64,000 nt of DNA from assembly GCA_016794985.1 (NCBI GenBank), contig JAEUIQ010000010.1, forward strand, positions 1 through 64,000, read 5' to 3'. This document shows, piece by piece, positions 1 to 8,718 of this stretch. Position 1 is the first letter of the stretch. Each line of letters opens with the position of its first letter. The notes beneath the pieces were generated by a model, which saw only the letters and a list, made by a program, of their open reading frames with translations, made no database searches and was not told the origin of the DNA. Origin of the DNA: Planctomycetaceae bacterium (GTDB lineage Bacteria; Planctomycetota; Planctomycetia; Pirellulales; Pirellulaceae). Made by a program: the position numbers and the translations under genes.

Positions 1-620
1 TGGTCTTCATTCCTCTGCCCGAATTCCTCTGCCCACACTTTTTTTCCAGTGGACATAATCGGCACTACCGACGCTGCGGAAGAGAAGGGCAAAGGAATGG
101 GGGCAAAGGAATGCCGCGCGAGATTTGCGGGAATTGCTGGATCAGCATTGAACGTTTTTTTAAGTGCCATCTTTTACCATTCATCTGACCGCATGGCTGA
201 TGGTAAAAGATGTTGGGTAAAAGATGAAAGAACGGCATGATGGTTATCCGCGAGGCCGTCGATAATGGCTCTCGCCCAAGCGATGTTTTTTGGTTTTCAT
301 TCCTCTGCCCGAATTCCTCTGCCCACACTGTTTTTTCAAGTGGACATAATCGGCACTACCGACGCTGCTGAAGAGAATGGCAAAGGAATGGGGGCAAAGG
401 AATGCCGCGCTAGTTTTTGCGGAATGTCGTGAATCCACATTGAACGATTTTTTAAGTGCAATCTTTTACCATTCATCTGACTGAATGGATGCTGGCAAAA
501 GATGAAGAATCGATATCATCGCGACCGAAGAGCTTGCCGCGAAGAAGTCCCAAGTGAATCGCCTTGTTTTTGTCTTCATTCCCTGGCCCGAATTCCTTTG
601 TCAACCTTCTCCCGTGCAGC
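1..620 (-). repeat. Dispersed repeat array, left copy (two units plus a degenerate third)
   Basis: Two near-identical units lie in tandem with a period of 290 bases: the word CATTCCTCTGCCCGAATTCC starts at 8 and again at 298, and a degraded copy starts near 577. Each unit is the reverse complement of the units at 60790-62045. Each contains a long inverted repeat built from ATCTTTTACCA and its complement, and a second pair built from CATTCCTTTGCC and GGCAAAGGAATG. Short open frames run through the units on both strands, but they are set by the repeat and vary in frame between copies, so they are not called as genes. The left edge may continue outside the window. Confidence 0.9.
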
Positions 621-877
621 CATGGTTATGGCATTTCGAAAATTTCACCACCCGCACGTGAAGCCAAGGCCGAGAGTTCTGTCTACGAATAGCGGTTTGC
701 CGTCGAGCGACTGGTATGTTTCCGATCCTTGCAATCGTGACCCGTTGCGTTCTCGGTGGAGTGGTCTTGCAAAACAAGCTTGTCCCGCAACCGCTTCTCG
801 TGTGGGTGCGATCGGGTTCACTTTAGTGGTGAATCCTTGGCCCAACCGAGACGAGCTCGGATGGGGCTTCCCCGCGG

Positions 878-3745
878 CTAGGGCTTGATCACAAAATTGA
901 CCAAGCGACCGGGGACGACGATTTCCTTGACGATCTGCACACCAGCCAAGAGCGGCGCGATCTTGTCGTCCGCTTTCGCCGCAACCAGCATGTCGGCAGC
1001 CGAGGCGTCGGGACTGACAAAAATCTTGCCACGAAGCTTGCCCTGGATCTGCACCGGAACCTCGATCACATCGTCAACCACCCACTGTGGGTCGTACTCC
1101 GGCCACTTTTGGAAACTGACCGAATCGGTGCCGCCCAAAACTTGCCACAGTTCTTCCGCAATATGCGGCGCGAAAGGTGCCAACATGATGACCAGCGGTT
1201 GCAGCATCGTTCGCGGTCGCTGTGCATCTTTCGTGAATGCATTAACAAACTCCATCATTCGCGAAATGGCCGTGTTGAAGCCCATGTCTTCAATGTCTTC
1301 GGTCACGGCTTTGATCGTTTTGTGTAATACTCGCTGTTGCGATTCGGTGGGAGTGTAGTCACCAACAGACGCCGCCAAAGCCAAGTTTTCCGTGCGATCG
1401 TCGACGATCATGCGCCAGGCGCGATCGAGAAAATTCCGAACACCAACAACTCCCGCCATATTCCAGGGCTTAGTCGCCGTCAGCGGCCCCATGAACATTT
1501 CATATAATCGCAAGGAGTCCGCACCAAATTGCTCCACGATCGAATCCGGAGTGATCACATTGCCGCGACTCTTGCTCATCTTGTCAGAGCGACTGCGAAG
1601 TGGTAACTCGGTTCCTACGAGAAACACTTGCCCTTTTTGTTTCAAAGTATCGCTTTCCGACAACGCGACCACTTCGCCCTGGACCAATTTTTGCAAACTG
1701 ATTTCGCTGATTTGATTTTCATCGTCCAGGACGGGAACTCCTTGAATGCCCAAGGCCTCGACCGTAGCGCGATGCAGCGCATAATCTGCCGGAGTACAAT
1801 AATAAGTTGCTTCACCCAGAATCATGCCTTGATTGACCAACTTCTGGAACGGTTCCGTCGTGCTGACATAACCGCGATCGAACAGAACTTTGTGCCAGAA
1901 CCTAGCGTACAACAGATGCAAAACGGCATGCTCGGCACCGCCCACGTACAAGTCGACGGGCATCCAGGCCGCTTCTTTCACACGGTCCCATGCTTGTGCT
2001 GGATTCTTGTTGTCGATGTAGCGCAAGTAATACCAACAAGATCCTGCCCATTGTGGCATGGTGTTCGTTTCGCGTTTGTAGCGACGGCCGTTGCGTTCGA
2101 CATAGAGCCACTCGGCCGGGGCTTTGCCCAAGGGTGGCTCGGGGCGACCGTGAGGTTTGTAGTCCTCCAAGGGAGGCAGATCCAACGGCAATTCGCTGGG
2201 GTCCAGTGGAACCACGACGCCGGTGGGTTGTCCTTGAGCGTCCAACTCATGCAGAATTGGAAACGGTTCACCCCAGAACCGTTGACGACTAAACAACCAG
2301 TCTCGCAGCTTGTAGTTCACCGATTCACGCCCCACACCTTGAGCGGACAGACGCTCGGTAATCGTGCGTTTGGCATCTTCGGTGGCGAGCCCATTTAGAT
2401 AGTCGCTGTTGATGGAACTTCCAGGGCCGGTGTAACAAGCCGTTCCGTTTCGAACCGCTTCGCGTTGCTCCTCAGTCAGCGCTTCGCTTGGTTCGAGAAC
2501 CGCCACCACAGGCAAGTCGAATTGTGCCGCAAATTCAAAGTCGCGCTCGTCGTGGGCGGGCACGGCCATGATCGCTCCGGTGCCGTAGCCGATCAGCACA
2601 TAATCGGCCACCCAAACTGGGATCGGCTGTTGAGTCGCAGGGTTGATCGCATACGACCCTGTGAAGACACCCGTCTTGGTTTTTTTGTCGTCTTGGCGAT
2701 CGCGATCGCTTTTGCTCGCCGCCATTTGTCGATATTCTGCGACGGCGTTGGCTTGAGCAGCGATAGTCAATCGATCGACCAACGGGTGTTCAGGTGCCAC
2801 CACCATGTACGTTGCACCAAACAAGGTGTCGGGACGCGTGGTGAAAACTCGTAGGCAACGATCGTCTGGCTTTTGTAGCCAACCTGTTCCAGCTCGTTCG
2901 CGTTGCCATGCCGCCAAATCGCTCGGCTGACCAACAAAAAAATCCACTTCGGCGCCGACACTCCGACCAATCCACATTCGTTGTTGGTTTTTGATCCCTT
3001 CGGCCCAATCGACAACATCAAGATCGCGGGCCAATCGATCGGCATAGGCTGTGATTCGCAACATCCATTGTCGCAGTGGGATCCTCGTCACAGGGTGGTT
3101 GCCACGTTCGCTACGACCATTGATGACTTCTTCATTGGCCAACACCGTGCCTAAGCCTGCACACCAGTTGACCAATTCTTCCGATTGATAGGCAAGTCGA
3201 TGCTCGTCGCGGTACTTTGCGACCGCGACCTCGCCAAGTTGGGCGACCTCGGCAGGGATGGGCAACTCCGAAATCGGTCGCCCGACTTGTCGCTCCGCAT
3301 CAAACCACGTATCGAACAACAGCAGGAAAATCCACTGGGTCCACTTGAAGTACTCCACGTCGGTTGTTGCTAAGCAACGATCCCAATCGTAGCTAAACCC
3401 CAACATCTTCAATTGACGAGTGAAATTGGCAATATCTCGTTCGGTGGATTGACGGGGCGGGGTGTTGGTTTGAATCGCGTACTCTTCTGCGGGTAAGCCA
3501 AAGGCATCAAAGCCCATTGGATGCAACACACTATAGCCATTGGCTCGCCAATAGCGGGCCAGGATATCCGTAGCGGTGTACCCTTCCGGATGTCCGACGT
3601 GCAGCCCTTTCCCGCTGGGGTACGGGAACATATCCAAGACATACTTTTTCTTTCCCGCAGGAACTTCTGGTGTCTTGAAACACTGGTGTTGTTCCCAAAA
3701 CTGTTGCCACTTGGGTTCGATTTCAGCGGGGTTGTAACGAGGCAT
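878..3745 (-). CDS. leuS: Leucyl-tRNA synthetase
   Basis: Class Ia aminoacyl-tRNA synthetase that charges tRNA-Leu in the cytoplasm. The protein has 955 residues, longer than the roughly 860 usual in enteric bacteria, with extra sequence within the body. The HIGH signature is HVGH at residues 49-52 and the KMSKS signature is at 722-726. An editing (CP1) domain with the stretch TTRPDTLFGATY is present, and an anticodon-binding domain and short C-terminal domain follow the KMSKS loop. It starts at ATG. It lies on the same strand as cdsA and the kinase upstream, but a 285-base gap separates it from cdsA, so shared transcription is uncertain. Identification is secure. Confidence 0.98.
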   Translation of the reverse strand: MPRYNPAEIEPKWQQFWEQHQCFKTPEVPAGKKKYVLDMFPYPSGKGLHVGHPEGYTATDILARYWRANGYSVLHPMGFDAFGLPAEEYAIQTNTPPRQSTERDIANFTRQLKMLGFSYDWDRCLATTDVEYFKWTQWIFLLLFDTWFDAERQVGRPISELPIPAEVAQLGEVAVAKYRDEHRLAYQSEELVNWCAGLGTVLANEEVINGRSERGNHPVTRIPLRQWMLRITAYADRLARDLDVVDWAEGIKNQQRMWIGRSVGAEVDFFVGQPSDLAAWQRERAGTGWLQKPDDRCLRVFTTRPDTLFGATYMVVAPEHPLVDRLTIAAQANAVAEYRQMAASKSDRDRQDDKKTKTGVFTGSYAINPATQQPIPVWVADYVLIGYGTGAIMAVPAHDERDFEFAAQFDLPVVAVLEPSEALTEEQREAVRNGTACYTGPGSSINSDYLNGLATEDAKRTITERLSAQGVGRESVNYKLRDWLFSRQRFWGEPFPILHELDAQGQPTGVVVPLDPSELPLDLPPLEDYKPHGRPEPPLGKAPAEWLYVERNGRRYKRETNTMPQWAGSCWYYLRYIDNKNPAQAWDRVKEAAWMPVDLYVGGAEHAVLHLLYARFWHKVLFDRGYVSTTEPFQKLVNQGMILGEATYYCTPADYALHRATVEALGIQGVPVLDDENQISEISLQKLVQGEVVALSESDTLKQKGQVFLVGTELPLRSRSDKMSKSRGNVITPDSIVEQFGADSLRLYEMFMGPLTATKPWNMAGVVGVRNFLDRAWRMIVDDRTENLALAASVGDYTPTESQQRVLHKTIKAVTEDIEDMGFNTAISRMMEFVNAFTKDAQRPRTMLQPLVIMLAPFAPHIAEELWQVLGGTDSVSFQKWPEYDPQWVVDDVIEVPVQIQGKLRGKIFVSPDASAADMLVAAKADDKIAPLLAGVQIVKEIVVPGRLVNFVIKP

Positions 3746-4030
3746 GAATGGTTGGCCTAATCTCGAAATGATCTGAAGTTGTAAGGGACTGTCGTTGCTT
3801 GGGCTCCGCAGTCGCTGGAGTATCCACTTTCGACGCAGGAGCAGCGGATGGATGCTACTGGCGTTAAGACGATTCGCAAACGGCGGCGGTTCAGGTGGCC
3901 CGTCGTTGCCCCCGGGCGAAGCGACACCTTGAGTCTAATCGACGCCCGCCCGGTAACGGAACCCCGTCCCGCGCGGCACAACGCGCTTCGCCTCTTGCCC
4001 AGCGTACCGGACCGGACCGCGTCGAGTCCG

Positions 4031-4978
4031 TTAGGGGATCGTCGTGTTAGGAGCAACGACAGGAACGATTTGCCAAAACAAGTAGGCCGCAAGACTGGCG
4101 GCCAGAACGGAATCGACCACGTCCAACATGCCGCCCAAGCCCGGCAGCCAACCGCCCGAGTCCTTGATCCGCGCATCTCGCTTGAACATCGATTCAGCCA
4201 AGTCGCCCAACATTCCCGCCAAAGCAATCCATAGGCCGTAGCCAATCACCAAGGGCAACTTCAACGGAACGGGCAGACCGAATAGAGCCGGTGCAATGCC
4301 GTAGCACATCAACAGCGAACCGAGCACTCCAAAGACGAATCCACCAATCGCTCCTTCAACGGTCTTCCCCGGACTAAGGCGTGGAATCAATTTGTGCCGC
4401 CCCAACGACCTCCCGACGAAAAAAGCACCTGAATCCGAGATCTTCGGAATGGCCAATACGGTTAGCAGCGCCCACAGCCCAAACGAATTCGAGGGAGTCT
4501 GTCGCAAAAGTCCCAAGACTCCCAGCGGGATGCCCACATAGCCCATCGCCAACGCGGTCGCGGCAATGCGTCCAAGTACGTGATGTGCCGGCTCGGGTTT
4601 TTCTGTTCGGCCAAAGTACAGCATCTCGAGCCCCATGCTCAGCACCCCGCCACTAATCAAACTTGCCAACAACCACCGGCCTCCACCATCGGCAGCTTGC
4701 CAACTAGATGGCAATACAGAATTGATGCAACATGAAACGACGACCAGCACGGTCCCAAATACCATGACGGCTTGGTGGCGCGGCAAACCACCTAGTCCCG
4801 GTAAGGTAAGCAAGGAAAACTCGATGGCCGCAAGCGCCGCGAACAAGCTCAGCAGAATCAAGGCCATGATGCCTGGCATGGCCAACGAATTCGGCTGCCC
4901 CCAGTGCCAATCAAAATACGCGGCGGTCGCCAGCAAACTTACGAGAACGAACGAGGACAACAATCGCCAACGCAACAC
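4031..4978 (-). CDS. cdsA: Phosphatidate cytidylyltransferase
   Basis: Integral membrane enzyme making CDP-diacylglycerol from phosphatidate and CTP, the branch point of phospholipid synthesis. The 315 residues hold about eight hydrophobic segments. Near the C terminus (residues 263-290) is the family signature: SMFKRDARIKDSG followed by LPGLGGMLDVVDS. The usual form is PGHGGxxDRxDS, so the histidine is leucine and the arginine is valine here; the lysines and the two aspartates are kept. The gene follows the kinase gene by 30 bases on the same strand and may be cotranscribed with it. The altered signature leaves some doubt about full activity but not about family membership. Confidence 0.9.
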   Translation of the reverse strand: MLRWRLLSSFVLVSLLATAAYFDWHWGQPNSLAMPGIMALILLSLFAALAAIEFSLLTLPGLGGLPRHQAVMVFGTVLVVVSCCINSVLPSSWQAADGGGRWLLASLISGGVLSMGLEMLYFGRTEKPEPAHHVLGRIAATALAMGYVGIPLGVLGLLRQTPSNSFGLWALLTVLAIPKISDSGAFFVGRSLGRHKLIPRLSPGKTVEGAIGGFVFGVLGSLLMCYGIAPALFGLPVPLKLPLVIGYGLWIALAGMLGDLAESMFKRDARIKDSGGWLPGLGGMLDVVDSVLAASLAAYLFWQIVPVVAPNTTIP

Positions 4979-5008
4979 GGTGAATCATTTCCCTTGCTGA
5001 ACAAAATC

Positions 5009-7210
5009 TCAACGAGTGGTACTGCCAACTTCCGTCGCCCCACTATCGCGAACTTGGACGCGGGCTTCGGCTTGCCGGATCGAACGCATCGCAAACATCA
5101 CCAACGCGATGAAGACCGCAAACAAAGTCAGCAACAGCCAAGTGACCAACCACAACAAGGCGTCACTCAGTTCCTCGGAGGGACGCAATACTTCGGTGTA
5201 GTTCTCCGCCGCAAACACGATCAAGCCGGAGTCACGAGCATTCTCGCGCCCCGGACGCCCAAAGCTACACATGACCCGGGCCGAACCGGCAATCCATTGA
5301 CCCTGGTACGCTTCGCGCCCCGGCGTGCCCACCAACGAATCCAGTTGGCCGATCGGATCGTACAAGACACCAAACGGCTGCGCAATGGCCTCATCGCTCA
5401 CCCGAGCCTGAAATACTTCACTGGGGATTTGGCCCGCTGCCAGCAAATCATTCAAGAAGGGGTGCTCCAAAATCGTCCCGAAATTCTTACCCTGCCGGCC
5501 ATCGATCAAGAAGGCATATTGATGCACCCCATTTTCGAATTCCACAAAAGATCCCATGTCAACGGTAATCGCCACGACTCCCAAGTACTGGTCCCCATTC
5601 TTCACCGGAGCCGTAAAAGCGATTTTCCAGCGATCGTTGGCATTCGATTTGAAAGTCGCCGAAAGATGAACGTCATCAATCCTCGGCCGCAATGACAAGT
5701 TCGAATTCGACAACTTAGCGACATCTTCCGAATCTGTCAGACTGAAGTCGCCGTTGGTCGCATTGAAATAAGACCGGAAAGAATAGTTCTTCCAGATGAT
5801 CTCCGTGTTGATTTCTTCCTGAAAACGATTCGCGACTTGAGTGCCATAGGGATCGGTCACGAACAAACTGGCCGATATCGGTGAATCGGGGTCTCGATAG
5901 AGTCCCAGCAACCACTGATTGAGTCGCACCGTGGCGGGATGTTCCGCGAGGGATTGTCGTTTCTCTTGCAGAGACTTGTCCGTGTTGAGCAGCGGGTTGG
6001 CCAACGTCTCGGCCACTGCTTTGTATTGGGGGTCCTCCAAGAGCAGTTGCAGTTCTTGCTGAACGATGGGGTCATTGGCCATGTGGGAAACAAACTGGCA
6101 ATAACTGTCCAACTGCCCCGAGGCGCTGGTGGCCGCGAGTTGAGCCGCCCACAGGTTTTTTTCTCCGGCCTTCTGTTCGATCGCAGCGGCGGTATCGATT
6201 CGCGCCTGCCGGTACATGAAGGAGAAGAACGACAACATCACCGCCAACAACATCAGTGGTGCGACCATGCCGAGGATCAACAATGGCCGTCGCGCGTGTT
6301 GGACTTCCCGTTGTTTCAAGGCCATTAACACGCTCTCGGCGGACTGAAATCGCCGATTCGGATTGCTGGCCAAGCACTGTTCCAAAATACCCGCCAACGC
6401 GACGTCGCCTTTTGTGACCAATTTGATTTGCTTGGACAGATTACTGCCGTTCAAGTGGCGGCGATAGATTTCCAGACGTTGTTCCAGATTGGCGGCCGCC
6501 TGCATTCGCTTCATCCAGGCTTCGTCGACGTGAGGCGGTTGCCCTGACAACATGCAATACAAGAGGACACCCGCCGAATAAATGTCCCAACGAACATCGG
6601 GAACGGCGTTCAAGTCGGCTTGCTCCGGTGCCATGTACAGCATCGTTCCCAGGGCGGGAGCAGCTTCCGAACTCAAGCGTGATTGGCCGAAGTCCGCCAA
6701 CCTCGGCTTCAAGTCGGTGTCCAACAAAACGTTGCCCGGCTTCAAGTCGCAATGCAAGATGCCTTTGTTGTGCAGATGCATCAAGCCAACCAAAACTTCT
6801 CGGAAGATTTCCAAGGCTTGATCTTTGGGCAACGCGCCTTGTTGCCGCAACAAGTCTTCCAGTGAACCGTTTTCAATGAAGTCCATGACAAAGTAGGGTG
6901 GCGTCGCATTCCAACCCACATCCAATAACTGGATCACGTATCGGACGGCGGACAGACGCGCCAGCTTTTCCACTTCACGCGACAACATCGCCATATCGAC
7001 GGTACCGCGATGCGTGTAAAATTTGATCGCGACGCGTCGACCCGTGGTCTTGTCTAAAGCAGCCCACACTTCACCGTAGGCGCCGTTGCCCAAGCGATAC
7101 TCCAGTTCGTAGCCCGGAATCGTGGCCGGGGGACCAGCCCGCTCCAAGCTCCGTTGGCTGGCGCTGGCTTTGTCGTCGTCGGACTGATGCATCGTCGCGT
7201 CGTCGAACAT
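5009..7210 (-). CDS. Membrane-anchored Ser/Thr protein kinase with extracytoplasmic sensor domain
   Basis: Hanks-type kinase. The N-terminal catalytic domain (about residues 30-300 of 733) has the glycine loop GNGAYGEV, VAIK lysine, catalytic loop HCDLKPGN, ADFGQS and MAPEQA. The catalytic loop reads HCD rather than HRD, a non-RD kinase, so activity may not depend on activation-loop phosphorylation. A transmembrane helix follows near residues 315-337, then about 350 residues resembling a Cache-type periplasmic sensor, including WKIAFTAPVKNGDQYLGVVA, and a second helix near the C terminus. The topology suggests a ligand sensed outside is relayed to the cytoplasmic kinase. The start is uncertain: ATG at 7210 is chosen, with GTG at 7234 also possible. 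The gene precedes cdsA by 30 bases. Confidence 0.9.
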   Translation of the reverse strand: MFDDATMHQSDDDKASASQRSLERAGPPATIPGYELEYRLGNGAYGEVWAALDKTTGRRVAIKFYTHRGTVDMAMLSREVEKLARLSAVRYVIQLLDVGWNATPPYFVMDFIENGSLEDLLRQQGALPKDQALEIFREVLVGLMHLHNKGILHCDLKPGNVLLDTDLKPRLADFGQSRLSSEAAPALGTMLYMAPEQADLNAVPDVRWDIYSAGVLLYCMLSGQPPHVDEAWMKRMQAAANLEQRLEIYRRHLNGSNLSKQIKLVTKGDVALAGILEQCLASNPNRRFQSAESVLMALKQREVQHARRPLLILGMVAPLMLLAVMLSFFSFMYRQARIDTAAAIEQKAGEKNLWAAQLAATSASGQLDSYCQFVSHMANDPIVQQELQLLLEDPQYKAVAETLANPLLNTDKSLQEKRQSLAEHPATVRLNQWLLGLYRDPDSPISASLFVTDPYGTQVANRFQEEINTEIIWKNYSFRSYFNATNGDFSLTDSEDVAKLSNSNLSLRPRIDDVHLSATFKSNANDRWKIAFTAPVKNGDQYLGVVAITVDMGSFVEFENGVHQYAFLIDGRQGKNFGTILEHPFLNDLLAAGQIPSEVFQARVSDEAIAQPFGVLYDPIGQLDSLVGTPGREAYQGQWIAGSARVMCSFGRPGRENARDSGLIVFAAENYTEVLRPSEELSDALLWLVTWLLLTLFAVFIALVMFAMRSIRQAEARVQVRDSGATEVGSTTR

Positions 7211-7335
7211 CGGAAGATAAGTGCCTCCAGACACTTGGGCGGGTCAAACCGAACACAGGAATTCCGCTGCTAGTAGAACCGATGTCCCAGTAATTTCCTA
7301 GGCGATATCATAACCAACCCAAGGCACGGACACGC

Positions 7336-8436
7336 ATGTCCCACTCGAGTTCGCTGCAAATTCGAAATGCTACCGACGCGGAGTTTTCTCAACTTCTACC
7401 CGTGTTGCTGGCTCAACTCACCGATGACGAACGGGACCAAAAACGGGACTTTCTTTTAAACGCCCCGCCCAAGTCCATGGCACCATGGTGTCGCGAGCCG
7501 CACGCGACACAACAGAACTTTCGCGGTGGACTTTGGGTTGCACAGTCCACGGATTCTCCAGGGCCCTCGTCCGCTGCCGGGCCTCGCACCGCGACCGGGC
7601 CTCTGGCCTTGATTTGGGCCCATCCGGCTCCCGGAAAAACGGTCTTGTTGGGCAGGCCTCAGTCGCTAAGTTGGTCCCGTGAATCGTGCGAAGCGCAAGC
7701 CGATCCTCCCCATCTCGAAATCCAGTTCGAACTTGTGCGACAGGCCACGCAATGGGCGAGTGCGATCGACTGTGAAATGTTGCAGGCAGTGGCTGAAGCA
7801 GATGACCAAGCATTCCAATCGGCGCTCGAACGCCATTCGATCCGAAAACTCGTCGATCTAATTTATTTGTCGAGTCCGATTCTGGAACCGTCCGCCGTCG
7901 CGCGTTCGCCAGGAAGCAAACTCCAATTGGAGGTTCTTCCGCCGCGACCGGAAAACTTGAAACGATGGTATTCCGTGATCGAGTCCACCTATCTCGATTC
8001 TCGCGATTGTCCGGCGCTTCAAGGACATCGATCAATGCCGAGTGTCGTGTCTGGTTATCGGGCCACCGGAACGGAATGGGAGAACGGTTGGGTCATTCTT
8101 CGCCCACCGGATTCGCCTATTCCGGTCATTTTGCCCAGCCCATCAAACAAGTTAAACCCTGACCAAACAAACGATCTGGGATGTTTTATTTTGGCGGATC
8201 ATCCGGCCCATGATTTCGTTGAACTCGTTTATTTCGGACTGGTACCCGCCGCTCGCGGCCAAGGGCTTGGCGTCCAGATACTTGCGGAGATCGAAGCATC
8301 GGCCAAACGATTGGGCCGTAGCCGGATTATTGCCGCCGTTGACCGGAAGAATCTTCCCGCGCTGCGCGTTTACGCCGCAGCCAACTATGTCGTCCTAGAA
8401 GAAAGGTCCGTTTTTGCCCGCTTTTTTACAGTTTGA
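7336..8436 (+). CDS. GNAT-family N-acetyltransferase
   Basis: The C-terminal quarter of this 366-residue protein is a GNAT domain: a hydrophobic strand, then the acetyl-CoA-binding motif VPAARGQGLG and a helix, then AVDRKNLPALRVYAAANYVV, typical of the last two motifs. The N-terminal 250 residues are not recognised beyond a possible degenerate second acetyltransferase lobe, so the substrate cannot be given. It starts at ATG with AAGG about 12 bases upstream. It is divergent from the kinase gene, with 125 bases between them holding both promoters. A cytoplasmic location is expected, since there is no signal peptide or membrane helix. Confidence 0.85.
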   Translation: MSHSSSLQIRNATDAEFSQLLPVLLAQLTDDERDQKRDFLLNAPPKSMAPWCREPHATQQNFRGGLWVAQSTDSPGPSSAAGPRTATGPLALIWAHPAPGKTVLLGRPQSLSWSRESCEAQADPPHLEIQFELVRQATQWASAIDCEMLQAVAEADDQAFQSALERHSIRKLVDLIYLSSPILEPSAVARSPGSKLQLEVLPPRPENLKRWYSVIESTYLDSRDCPALQGHRSMPSVVSGYRATGTEWENGWVILRPPDSPIPVILPSPSNKLNPDQTNDLGCFILADHPAHDFVELVYFGLVPAARGQGLGVQILAEIEASAKRLGRSRIIAAVDRKNLPALRVYAAANYVVLEERSVFARFFTV

Positions 8437-8476
8437 AACCGTGGTTTTGTCGGTCCACCAATAAATCGTTGACATT

Positions 8477-8485
8477 TTATCCACC
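8477..8485 (+). promoter_or_regulatory. DnaA-box-like site upstream of dnaA
   Basis: TTATCCACC matches the consensus DnaA box TTATCCACA at eight of nine positions. It is 230 bases upstream of the dnaA homologue. A TTGACA hexamer at 8469-8474 abuts it. No second clear box was seen in the interval, so autoregulation is a better guess than an origin of replication. Confidence 0.35.
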
Positions 8486-8718
8486 GCGCCCGAAGCACAA
8501 TCTGACGAGAAGCAAAAAAAAATCTCGGGCGGGCAACCCCGTTTTTCTGGGTAGAATGTGGGTTCTTTGGCTCGGGCCGATCGAATTGGTTTGCTCGGTC
8601 GTTCGAGCGATTTGACAACGATGCTAGCACTCTTAAAATCTGCTTCACAATTCGCAAGGAGCCCTTCGAGTGTAGGACTACGCTCGAAGAGGAGAATGGC
8701 AACGCAGAAAGTTATGGG

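Noticed and set aside
8437-8718. Origin of replication next to dnaA
   Set aside because: Only one DnaA-box-like site and no AT-rich cluster; no dnaN or gyrB.
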